Source of the DNA: Qipengyuania sp. YIM B01966
GTDB taxonomy: Bacteria; Pseudomonadota; Alphaproteobacteria; Sphingomonadales; Sphingomonadaceae
Length of the DNA stretch: 64,000 nt
Assembly (NCBI RefSeq): GCF_016461955.1
Contig: NZ_JADMNM010000002.1
Coordinates: 1 to 64,000, forward strand
Direction of reading: 5' to 3'
Shown here piece by piece: positions 57,308 through 64,000 of this stretch. A program made the position numbers and the translations under genes. The notes under the pieces were generated by a model. The model had not been told where the DNA came from. It did no database searches and worked only from the letters and a program-made list of their open reading frames with translations. Within the stretch, counting starts at the first letter, position 1. Every line of letters begins with the position of its first letter.

Positions 57308-57934
57308 TCACCCGAACTGATCAGCCACCAGCTTGTCAAACGCCGCTGCACGGTGGCTGATACGGTGCTTTTCGGAAGGGTCGATCTCGGCAAAGGTCTG
57401 CTGCGCGCCAGCGGGCACAAACACCGGATCGTAACCGAAACCAAGCTCCCCGCGCGGTGGCCAGACGAGCGAACCGTCAACGCGGCCCTCATAGACCGCG
57501 CTTTCCCCATCGGGCCAGGAGATGGCGAGCACACACGAAAACCAAGCGGCACGCTCTGCGTCCGCACCCTGCGCCTGAAGCATCCCCTCGACTTTGCCCA
57601 TCGCCATGAACCAGTCCCGTCCTGGCCCGCCCTCGAACCATTGCCGTTCAGCCCAGTCGGCGGAGTACACGCCCGGCCGTCCGTCAAGCGCCGCAACGCT
57701 CAATCCGCTATCATCGGCCAGCGCTGCCAGCCCGGAAGCTTCCGTCGCTGCCCGCGCCTTGATCAGCGCATTGTCGATAAAGGTGCGGCCGGTTTCTGCC
57801 GGCTCGGGCAGGCCCAGCGCCCCCGCGCTGATGCATTTAACACCGTAAGGACCAAGGAGGGCGGAAATCTCCTTGAGTTTCCCGGCATTATGCGTCGCAA
57901 TTACCAGCGAGCCCGAACCGATCCGGCGGGTCAC
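57308..57934 (-). CDS. rdgB: RdgB/HAM1 non-canonical purine NTP pyrophosphatase
   Basis: RdgB hydrolyses ITP, dITP and XTP to keep deaminated purines out of nucleic acids. The 208-residue frame shows [55 protein letters not shown] and [15 protein letters not shown], all conserved family blocks. The GTG start at 57934 overlaps the rph stop (GTGA), supporting this start and coupled translation. Confidence 0.95.
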   Translation of the reverse strand: MTRRIGSGSLVIATHNAGKLKEISALLGPYGVKCISAGALGLPEPAETGRTFIDNALIKARAATEASGLAALADDSGLSVAALDGRPGVYSADWAERQWFEGGPGRDWFMAMGKVEGMLQAQGADAERAAWFSCVLAISWPDGESAVYEGRVDGSLVWPPRGELGFGYDPVFVPAGAQQTFAEIDPSEKHRISHRAAAFDKLVADQFG

Positions 57935-58647
57935 CGCCCCACTGCCTGTGCCTGACCCGCGAAAATCGCCCCGCACCCGATCTGCGCCAACCGGAGTAAG
58001 CGCAACAGCGCTTCCTCGTCATAGGTGGCCCCCTCCGCAGTGGCCTGCACCTCGGCGATCCGGCCCCCTTCGATGAGCACGAAATTCGCGTCCGCATCAG
58101 CCGAGGAGTCCTCGGCGTAATCGAGGTCAAGGACGGGGGTGCCCTGGTAAATTCCGCAGGACACCGCAGCCACCTGGCCGGTGATCGGATCGGCGGTCAA
58201 TTCCCCCGCTGCGATCAGCCGATCGACAGCAATTCGCAATGCGACCCACGCCCCGCTGATCGCGGCAGTGCGCGTGCCGCCATCGGCCTGCAATACGTCG
58301 CAATCGAGGGTAATCTGTCGCTCGCCGAGTTTCGTAAGATCGACTACGGCGCGCAAGGAACGGCCGATAAGACGCTGGATTTCCTGTGTTCGCCCACTTT
58401 GCTTGCCTTTCGCCGCTTCGCGCTGACCGCGCGTATGGGTGGCGCGGGGGAGCATCGAATATTCGGCCGTCACCCAGCCTTCGCCCTTTCCGCGGAGCCA
58501 AGGCGGCGTGCGGTCCTCAACGCTGGCGGTGCACAACACGCGCGTATCGCCGAAGCTGACCAGGCATGAACCTTCGGCGTGGCGGGTAAAGCCGGTTTCG
58601 AAGTGCAAGGCGCGCATTTCGTCAGGCGCGCGGCCGGAAGGTCGCAT
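57931..58647 (-). CDS. rph: ribonuclease PH
   Basis: RNase PH trims tRNA 3' ends by phosphorolysis. The 238-residue frame contains [76 protein letters not shown] and [18 protein letters not shown]. It is full length, unlike the frameshifted copy in E. coli K-12. It is divergent from hrcA (83 bp) and followed by rdgB. Confidence 0.96.
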   Translation of the reverse strand: MRPSGRAPDEMRALHFETGFTRHAEGSCLVSFGDTRVLCTASVEDRTPPWLRGKGEGWVTAEYSMLPRATHTRGQREAAKGKQSGRTQEIQRLIGRSLRAVVDLTKLGERQITLDCDVLQADGGTRTAAISGAWVALRIAVDRLIAAGELTADPITGQVAAVSCGIYQGTPVLDLDYAEDSSADADANFVLIEGGRIAEVQATAEGATYDEEALLRLLRLAQIGCGAIFAGQAQAVGR

Positions 58648-58694
58648 GAAAAATCCTTTCGCGAGTCGGTTTGGCGGGCGTTAGGCGCACGCCC

Positions 58695-58722
58695 CTTGAG
58701 CCTGCAAGGCCATCGGCTAGAA
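58695..58722 (+). promoter_or_regulatory. possible heat-shock-type promoter before hrcA
   Basis: CTTG (58695-58698), 18 bp, CTAGAA (58717-58722) lies just upstream of hrcA. The -35 half matches the alphaproteobacterial RpoH pattern, the -10 half less well. The transcription start would fall within a few bases of the hrcA ATG at 58731, which leaves little or no leader and weakens the call. Confidence 0.3.
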
Positions 58723-58730
58723 CGGTATCG

Positions 58731-59774
58731 ATGAGCACGCCCCCGGTTACCGAATTGTCCAGCCGCGCCCGCGAGATTTTTCGTCTGGTGGTCGAAGGGT
58801 ATCTCGCCAGCGGCCAGCCGGTGGGTTCGAAAACGCTTGCGGGCGAAGGGCGCGTCAACCTCTCACCCGCCTCGATCCGCTCGGTGCTGGCCGATCTCGA
58901 GACACTGGGGTTACTCGCGGCCCCGCACACCAGCGCTGGACGCCTCCCGACCGAGAGTGGCCTGCGCCTGTTCGTCGACGGGATGATGCAGGTGGCCGAG
59001 CCGACCGCGCATGAACAGGCGGCGATCCAGCAGCGGCTCGCGCAGCCGGGCCCGATAGAACACGCGCTCGAAGAAGCCAGCGCCCTCCTGTCGGACCTGT
59101 CCGGCGCGGCGGGCATGGTGCTCGTGCCGCGCCAGGACACGCGGATCGCCCAGCTGAGCCTTGTGCCCCTGGGGCGACGTCAGGCGCTGGCGGTGCTGGT
59201 GGGGGATGATGGTGCGATCGAAAACCGCGTGCTCGACCTGCCCCCCGGCACCGAGGCCGCGGCGCTCGAGCAGGCGGGCAATTATATCGGCGCCCGGCTC
59301 GCTGGCCTGACGCTGGCGGAGGCCGCGCAGCGGCTTACCGACGAAATAAGCAGCGGCCGCTCCGCGCTCGATGAGGCGAGCCGCGACCTCGTGGCGAGCG
59401 GCCTTGCGGTGTGGAGCGAGGACGCCGCCCGCCGCCCGGTGCTGATCGTACGCGGACAGGCGCGGCTGCTCGACGAAGCCGCGCTGTCGGATCTCGACCG
59501 GGTGCGCTCGCTGCTTGACGACCTCGAGAGCAAGCAGTCCGTCGCGCAATTGCTCGATACCGCGCGCGACGCGCAGGCCACGCGCATCTTTATCGGCAGT
59601 GAAAACCGGCTGTTCTCGCTTTCCGGGTCGTCGGTCATCGCATCGCCATACCGCGACCGCGCGGGGCGCGTGGTCGGAGTTCTGGGTGTGATCGGGCCAA
59701 CGCGGTTGAATTACGCCCGGCTTGTTCCCATGGTGGATTTCACGGCCCGCTCGCTGGGCAAACTTATCGGATAG
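58731..59774 (+). CDS. hrcA: HrcA heat-shock repressor
   Basis: HrcA represses class I heat-shock genes through the CIRCE operator. The 347-residue frame starts with the winged helix (SRAREIFRLVVEGYLASGQP, VGSKTLAG, LSPASIRSVLADLETLGLL) and HTSAGRLPTESGLRLFVD. It closes with VGVLGVIGPTRLNYARLVPM, all family signatures. The ATG at 58731 is the standard N-terminus. It lies 11 bp before grpE. No CIRCE element is visible near hrcA or dnaK here, so its targets (usually groESL) are elsewhere. Confidence 0.96.
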   Translation: MSTPPVTELSSRAREIFRLVVEGYLASGQPVGSKTLAGEGRVNLSPASIRSVLADLETLGLLAAPHTSAGRLPTESGLRLFVDGMMQVAEPTAHEQAAIQQRLAQPGPIEHALEEASALLSDLSGAAGMVLVPRQDTRIAQLSLVPLGRRQALAVLVGDDGAIENRVLDLPPGTEAAALEQAGNYIGARLAGLTLAEAAQRLTDEISSGRSALDEASRDLVASGLAVWSEDAARRPVLIVRGQARLLDEAALSDLDRVRSLLDDLESKQSVAQLLDTARDAQATRIFIGSENRLFSLSGSSVIASPYRDRAGRVVGVLGVIGPTRLNYARLVPMVDFTARSLGKLIG

Positions 59775-59785
59775 ACCAGATTACC

Positions 59786-60367
59786 ATGAATCAGAACGAC
59801 AAGGAGCAGCCGCTCGACCAAGCGGCCGAAAAGGAACTGGAAGGCGTGCCCGAACATCTGCGTGATGGCGAGCCTGACTCCGCGCCGGAAAGCGAAGAAG
59901 ACCCTCTGGCGCTGCTACGCGCTGACCTCGAGCGCGCTAAGCAGGATGTGCTTTACGCCCAGGCCGAAACGCAGAACCTCCGGCGGCGGATGGAGAAGGA
60001 CATTTCCGATGCGCGCAATTATGCGGCCACCGGCTTTGCCCGCGACATCCTGTCGGTGTCGGATAATATGGCCCGGGCGTTGGAGGCCATTCCTGCCGAT
60101 TTGCGCGAGGACGAGCGGGTCAATGTGATCATCGCCGGGATCGAAGCAACCCAGCGTGAACTGGACCGCATTTTCACCCAGCATGGAATCACCCGCATCG
60201 CCTCGATCGGTCTGCCGCTCGACCCCAATCAGCATCAGGCGATGATGGAGATTCCGGTGGCCGATCAGGAACCCGGCACGATCGTCCAGGAAATGCAGAG
60301 CGGCTATATGATCAAGGACCGCCTGCTGCGCCCGGCCATGGTCGGCGTTGCGCGCAAGCCGGATTGA
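59786..60367 (+). CDS. grpE: GrpE, nucleotide exchange factor for DnaK
   Basis: The 193-residue protein has an acidic N-terminus, a long coiled coil (ERAKQDVLYAQAETQNLRRR) and the GrpE signature near the end (QHQAMMEIPVADQEPGTIVQ followed by EMQSGYMIKDRLLRPAMVGV). It removes ADP from DnaK. It is in an apparent operon with hrcA and is separated from dnaK by two minus-strand genes. Confidence 0.96.
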   Translation: MNQNDKEQPLDQAAEKELEGVPEHLRDGEPDSAPESEEDPLALLRADLERAKQDVLYAQAETQNLRRRMEKDISDARNYAATGFARDILSVSDNMARALEAIPADLREDERVNVIIAGIEATQRELDRIFTQHGITRIASIGLPLDPNQHQAMMEIPVADQEPGTIVQEMQSGYMIKDRLLRPAMVGVARKPD

Positions 60368-60388
60368 TTGCCGACGCCGGCACCGTGG

Positions 60389-60916
60389 TCATCGGGCGCC
60401 GGGAAAATCGACCAGCAGATCGTAAGCGCCGGGATCGCTGATGCCCGCCACCCGCATCCCGCGGCGTAGCCAGAAGGCGTGTTTGACGATCTCGGCCTGT
60501 TGTTCGATTCCGTAATCGCTCAATGGGCGGCCGGGCTTGAGGCTGTAATCATACCGGCAGAACGGGTGCCGATGGAGCAGCAGATACCAATCGCCGCGGT
60601 CCTGCGTCTGCCACACATGGGTCATTTCGTGGATGAACAGCCCCTGCCGGGTGAGCGACACCTGCGAGAAGTCTTCGCAATAATCCTCGCCCAGCGGATG
60701 AAAGTGCAAGTGGCCGCGCGGCGCCATGGCTACCGCGCGGGGCTGGAACGGGAAGAATTTGCGCCGCCGGATGGTGACCTTGGCGTAATTGATTGCGCGG
60801 CCGAATACCGAGCGGGCAAGAGCCTCTTCGCCTTCGGTCAGCCGACGCTCGCCGCCGATCGGACAGGAAGGGTCACCCGCTGTCGCCTCGAACTGCACTA
60901 GATTACCGCTCGTCAT
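60389..60916 (-). CDS. 'vgr-related' protein with HEMTH motif
   Basis: The 175-residue protein resembles a group often labelled 'vgr-related protein' in sphingomonads. It contains YAKVTIRRRKFFPFQPRAVA, FIHEMTHVWQTQDRGDWYLL with a metalloprotease-like HExxH, and GIEQQAEIVKHAFW, which could provide a third ligand. A zinc-peptidase-like fold is inference. No type VI secretion gene is near. It overlaps the upstream copper chaperone gene by 14 nt. Confidence 0.8.
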   Translation of the reverse strand: MTSGNLVQFEATAGDPSCPIGGERRLTEGEEALARSVFGRAINYAKVTIRRRKFFPFQPRAVAMAPRGHLHFHPLGEDYCEDFSQVSLTRQGLFIHEMTHVWQTQDRGDWYLLLHRHPFCRYDYSLKPGRPLSDYGIEQQAEIVKHAFWLRRGMRVAGISDPGAYDLLVDFPGAR

Positions 60917-61382
60917 TGGCTCCGCGGATTTCAGCGGGGAAGCTGAACGTCTTGCCGCCAACCACGGTCAGCGTCACTTCGGTCGATCCGCCGGGTTTCA
61001 GTTCGGCCGCCGGCTTCATCGCCATGATGTGCTGCCCGCCCGGCGCGAACGTGACCTTGTCGCCGGCATTGATGACCAGCGGGGTCATTTCCATCATCTG
61101 CTGGCGGCCTTCCCATTCGCCATAAGTGTGCATCATGGCGCTTTCGGCACCTTTTACGCTTGCACCGCGCAGGGTGATCGGACGGTCGCCTGCATATTCG
61201 AGATCGAAATAAACCGCCGCCGGGTTACCCGACACGGGCGAGAGGACCATGCGCGCATTGGTGACCTTGGCCCCGGTGACCTCGCGCGATGCCGCCTGTT
61301 CGGCTGGCGCCTCGCTGCAGGATCCCAGCGCGACGGCCCCCAGCAGCAGCGCGAACGAGGCGAAAATGGGGGTGTTCGGCAC
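60903..61382 (-). CDS. PCu(A)C-type periplasmic copper chaperone
   Basis: The 159-residue lipoprotein (lipobox LGSC, Cys about 22) is a DUF461/PCu(A)C protein, which carries Cu(I) to cytochrome oxidase or other periplasmic targets. Copper ligands are seen in ESAMMHTYGEWEGRQQMMEM (Met/His) and GGQHIMAMK. GTG at 61382 is the start, with AAGG 8 nt upstream. It is divergent from dnaK, and the two share about 160 bp of control region. Confidence 0.9.
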   Translation of the reverse strand: MPNTPIFASFALLLGAVALGSCSEAPAEQAASREVTGAKVTNARMVLSPVSGNPAAVYFDLEYAGDRPITLRGASVKGAESAMMHTYGEWEGRQQMMEMTPLVINAGDKVTFAPGGQHIMAMKPAAELKPGGSTEVTLTVVGGKTFSFPAEIRGANDER

Positions 61383-61428
61383 GTGAAAAACCTTCCTGTC
61401 GATTGCGCGAAACTAGTCCGCCGGTTCC

Positions 61429-61456
61429 CTTGTGCCAAGGAAAACCCCACCTATAT
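61429..61456 (+). promoter_or_regulatory. RpoH (sigma-32) promoter of dnaK
   Basis: CTTG (61429-61432), 17 bp, CCTATAT (61450-61456) fits the alphaproteobacterial heat-shock consensus CTTG-N17-CyTATnT. The transcript would have a leader of about 80 nt. No CIRCE inverted repeat overlaps it, so dnaK is likely under sigma-32 rather than HrcA. Confidence 0.7.
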
Positions 61457-61545
61457 CGCCGGAACAGATCGAGCCGCGGACCGGCTTTGCCGTTCGGGAA
61501 GCCAGCGCGCGGTGTCCAGTAAACTGCAAGATGAATGGGGAATCC

Positions 61546-63471
61546 ATGGGCAAAGTTATCGGTATCGACCTTGGCACCACTAACAGCTGCGTCGCCGTGA
61601 TGGACGGCGGAAAGCCCAAGGTGATCGAAAACGCCGAAGGCGCGCGCACGACGCCGTCGATTGTTGCGTTCACGAAAGATGGCGAGCGTCTGATCGGGCA
61701 GCCGGCCAAGCGCCAGGCGGTCACCAATCCGGACAATACCGTGTTCGCGGTGAAGCGCCTCATCGGCCGCCGGTTCGACGATCCGGTGACCAAGAAGGAC
61801 ACCGAGCTGGTTCCCTATACCATCGTCAAGGGCAAGAATGGCGATGCCTGGGTCAAGGCCGGCGGCGAGGAATACTCGCCCAGCCAGATCAGCGCCTTCA
61901 TTCTCCAGAAGATGAAGGAAACCGCCGAAAGCTATCTCGGCGAGCCCGTAACGCAGGCGGTCATTACCGTGCCTGCGTACTTCAACGACGCCCAGCGTCA
62001 GGCAACCAAGGACGCCGGGCAGATCGCCGGGCTCGAAGTGCTGCGAATCATCAACGAGCCGACCGCGGCCGCGCTCGCCTATGGCCTCGAAAAGAACGAC
62101 GGCAAGACGATCGCGGTCTATGACCTTGGCGGCGGCACGTTCGACGTCTCGATTCTCGAAATTGGCGACGGCGTGTTCGAGGTCAAATCGACCAACGGCG
62201 ATACCTTCCTTGGCGGCGAGGATTTCGATGCGGCGATCGTCGAATATCTGGCCGACAAGTTCAAGACGAAGGAAAACATGGACCTTCGTACCGACAAGCT
62301 CGCGCTGCAGCGATTGAAGGAAGCTGCCGAGAAGGCGAAGATCGAACTTTCGAGCGCGCAGACCACCGAAATCAACCTGCCCTTCATCACTGCGCGCATG
62401 GAAGGCGGCAGCACGACCCCGCTGCACCTGGTTGAAACGCTGACCCGGTCGGACCTCGAAAAGCTGGTCGCGCCGCTGATCGAGCGCACCAAGGAGCCGA
62501 TGAAGAAGGCGCTGGCCGACGCCGGCATCAAGGCTTCGGACATCGACGAAGTCGTGCTGGTCGGCGGGCAGACGCGGATGCCGCGTGTGCGCGAGGTGGT
62601 GAAGGACTTCTTCGGTAAGGAACCGCACACGGGCGTCAACCCCGATGAAGTCGTGGCGATGGGCGCTGCAATTCAGGGCGGCGTGCTGCAGGGCGACGTC
62701 AAGGATGTGCTGCTGCTCGACGTCACCCCGCTGTCTCTGGGGATCGAGACGCTGGGCGGTGTGTTCACCCGCATGATCGATCGCAACACCACGATCCCGA
62801 CGAAGAAAACGCAGACCTACTCCACCGCTGACGATAATCAGCAGGCGGTGACCATCCGCGTGTTTCAGGGCGAACGCGAAATGGCGGCGGACAACAAGCT
62901 GCTGGGCCAGTTCGACCTGGTCGGCATTCCGCCGGCGCCGCGCGGGGTGCCGCAGATCGAGGTCACTTTCGACATCGACGCGAACGGCATCGTCAATGTC
63001 AGTGCCAAGGACAAGGGCACGGGCAAGGAGCAGCAGATCCGCATCCAGGCCTCGGGCGGGCTGTCGGACGCCGATATCGAGCAGATGGTCCAGGATGCGG
63101 AGAAATTCGCGGAAGAGGACAAGAAGCGCCGTGAAAGCGCCGAAGCGCGCAACCAGGCCGACAGCCTTGTCCACGCGACCGAGAAGCAGCTTGAAGAGCA
63201 TGGAGACAAGATCGACGCCTCGCTCAAGACCGAGGTCGAGCAGGCGATTGCCGGCGTCAAGACCGCGCTCGAAGGCGACGATGCGGCCGCGATCAACAGC
63301 AACGCGCAGGAATTGTCGCAGGTGGCCATGAAGATGGGCACGCAGATCTACGAGAAGGAACAGGCCAGTGCGGCCGGTGCGGATGCCGCGGCCGCGGGTG
63401 ATAGCCCGGCGGCGGATGATGGCGTGGTCGATGCCGAGTTCTCGGAAGTCGACGACGAAAACAAGGCCTGA
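61546..63471 (+). CDS. dnaK: DnaK (Hsp70) chaperone
   Basis: The 641-residue Hsp70 has the actin-like ATPase motifs [56 protein letters not shown] and [20 protein letters not shown], the interdomain linker [19 protein letters not shown], and the substrate-binding domain with a helical lid and acidic end. The ATG at 61546 follows GGGGA and gives the standard [10 protein letters not shown] start. It leads the dnaK-dnaJ unit. Confidence 0.98.
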   Translation: MGKVIGIDLGTTNSCVAVMDGGKPKVIENAEGARTTPSIVAFTKDGERLIGQPAKRQAVTNPDNTVFAVKRLIGRRFDDPVTKKDTELVPYTIVKGKNGDAWVKAGGEEYSPSQISAFILQKMKETAESYLGEPVTQAVITVPAYFNDAQRQATKDAGQIAGLEVLRIINEPTAAALAYGLEKNDGKTIAVYDLGGGTFDVSILEIGDGVFEVKSTNGDTFLGGEDFDAAIVEYLADKFKTKENMDLRTDKLALQRLKEAAEKAKIELSSAQTTEINLPFITARMEGGSTTPLHLVETLTRSDLEKLVAPLIERTKEPMKKALADAGIKASDIDEVVLVGGQTRMPRVREVVKDFFGKEPHTGVNPDEVVAMGAAIQGGVLQGDVKDVLLLDVTPLSLGIETLGGVFTRMIDRNTTIPTKKTQTYSTADDNQQAVTIRVFQGEREMAADNKLLGQFDLVGIPPAPRGVPQIEVTFDIDANGIVNVSAKDKGTGKEQQIRIQASGGLSDADIEQMVQDAEKFAEEDKKRRESAEARNQADSLVHATEKQLEEHGDKIDASLKTEVEQAIAGVKTALEGDDAAAINSNAQELSQVAMKMGTQIYEKEQASAAGADAAAAGDSPAADDGVVDAEFSEVDDENKA

Positions 63472-63490
63472 TCACCACTGAACGTGTCAG

Positions 63491-63524
63491 CCGCCACCGA
63501 CGCCCGGCGTGTCGGTGGCGGTTT
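63491..63524 (+). terminator. terminator/attenuator between dnaK and dnaJ
   Basis: CCGCCACCGAC (63491-63501) and GTCGGTGGCGG (63511-63521) form a perfect 11-bp stem with a 9-nt loop, followed by TTTGATATT. It fits a leaky intrinsic terminator that would make dnaJ mRNA less abundant than dnaK mRNA. Confidence 0.75.
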
Positions 63525-63547
63525 GATATTCAGTCTGGAACTGCTCC

Positions 63548-64000
63548 ATGCCCGCCACGGAAATCGACTATTACGAGTTGCTCGGCGTCGCGCGCGATGC
63601 TGACGGCGATACGATCAAATCTGCCTATCGCCGCATCGCGATGGAATGTCACCCTGACCGCAACCCCGGCTGCGCCGACAGCGAAGCGCGGTTCAAGGCC
63701 GTCAGCGCGGCGTACGATTGCCTGAAAGATCCACAGAAGCGCGCAGCCTACGACCGGTTTGGCCACGCCGCTTTCAATGGCATGGGCGGTGCCGGGCCGC
63801 AGGATTTCGGCGATATCGGCGATATTTTCGAGACCATCTTCGGCAGCGCCTTTGGCGGCGGCGGCGGGCGGCAGCAGGTCCGCCGGGGCGCCGATTTGCG
63901 CTACGACATGGAAATCACCCTCGACGAGGCGTTTCACGGCGTAAAGCGCGAGATCGAGATCGAGGTCAGCCAGAACTGCACAACCTGCGACGGCAGCGGC
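63548..64000 (+). CDS. dnaJ: DnaJ co-chaperone (5' part, runs off the window)
   Basis: The first 151 codons encode a class A DnaJ: the J domain with [20 protein letters not shown] and the HPD triad in CHPDRNPGC, the Gly-rich region ([28 protein letters not shown]), and the start of the zinc-finger region (CTTCDGSG). It stimulates the ATPase of DnaK. The gene follows dnaK by 76 bp, behind a hairpin. Confidence 0.96.
   Translation, partial: MPATEIDYYELLGVARDADGDTIKSAYRRIAMECHPDRNPGCADSEARFKAVSAAYDCLKDPQKRAAYDRFGHAAFNGMGGAGPQDFGDIGDIFETIFGSAFGGGGGRQQVRRGADLRYDMEITLDEAFHGVKREIEIEVSQNCTTCDGSG

Noticed and set aside
61383-61545. CIRCE element before dnaK
   Set aside because: No TTAGCACTC-N9-GAGTGCTAA-type inverted repeat is present.
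61225-63201. A 658-codon minus-strand ORF opposite dnaK
   Set aside because: An antisense shadow of dnaK that also cuts through the copper chaperone gene.

Overview
The window is GC-rich chromosomal DNA with tightly packed, often overlapping genes. It looks like a sphingomonad-type alphaproteobacterium (Sphingomonadales, probably near Erythrobacteraceae). The pointers are PEP-CTERM proteins, an alphaproteobacterial heat-shock promoter (CTTG-N17-CCTATAT) before dnaK, DUF1206, DOMON-like and 'vgr-related' genes that I associate with this order, and CCCTTCGACAAGCTCAGGG-type palindromic repeats. No phage, insertion sequence, integron or CRISPR array is visible. Most of the window is housekeeping.

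Layout. 1-0.9 kb: a weak partial ORF, unassigned DNA and tRNA-Lys(CTT). 1.0-6.7 kb (minus): the cell-elongation operon mreB-mreC-mreD-mrdA-rodA. 6.9-12 kb: mutL, a small lipoprotein, a MaoC dehydratase, DUF1206 and ychF. 12-16 kb: two copies of a convergent pair, a TPR lipoprotein (plus) facing a PEP-CTERM protein (minus). 16-20.3 kb: a small lipoprotein, pth and rplY, two tandem TraB/GumN-like proteins, and a membrane protein/HTH regulator cassette. 20.4-26.5 kb: glyQ, a mosaic glyS and pyruvate phosphate dikinase. 26.4-31 kb: a BioC-like methyltransferase, comF, hisI, a MerR regulator and an acyl-CoA dehydrogenase. 31-32.2 kb: a decayed GCS2-like pseudogene. 32.1-35.5 kb (minus): a dienelactone hydrolase, cysK, an MFS transporter and PilZ. 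35.6-45.2 kb: tyrS, a DOMON-like protein, a NamZ-like muramidase, an MFS transporter, DUF817, an Amj-like lipid II flippase, and a VWA protein and MoxR ATPase separated by a soluble chemotaxis receptor. 45.3-52 kb: a beta-lactamase-like serine hydrolase, an alpha/beta hydrolase, TerC with a structured leader, parE and an LpoA-like lipoprotein. 51.9-58.6 kb: rsmI, yraN, gshB, dedA, xerC, hemW, a CAP-domain protein, rdgB and rph. 58.7-64 kb: the heat-shock block hrcA-grpE, two intervening minus genes, then dnaK-dnaJ (dnaJ runs off the right end).

Functional themes. Cell-wall growth recurs (MreBCD, PBP2/RodA, Amj, the NamZ-like protein, the LpoA-like protein, a beta-lactamase-like hydrolase). 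So do protein folding and translation (HrcA, GrpE, DnaK, DnaJ, GlyQS, TyrS, Pth, L25, RsmI). The most unusual items are: the TPR/PEP-CTERM duplication; glyS, which carries in-frame palindromic repeat insertions and a block of about 45% GC; a set of mutually exclusive hairpins before terC; a palindromic operator between the HTH/membrane cassette and glyQ; and the eroded GCS2-like gene. I found no complete new defence or mobile system.
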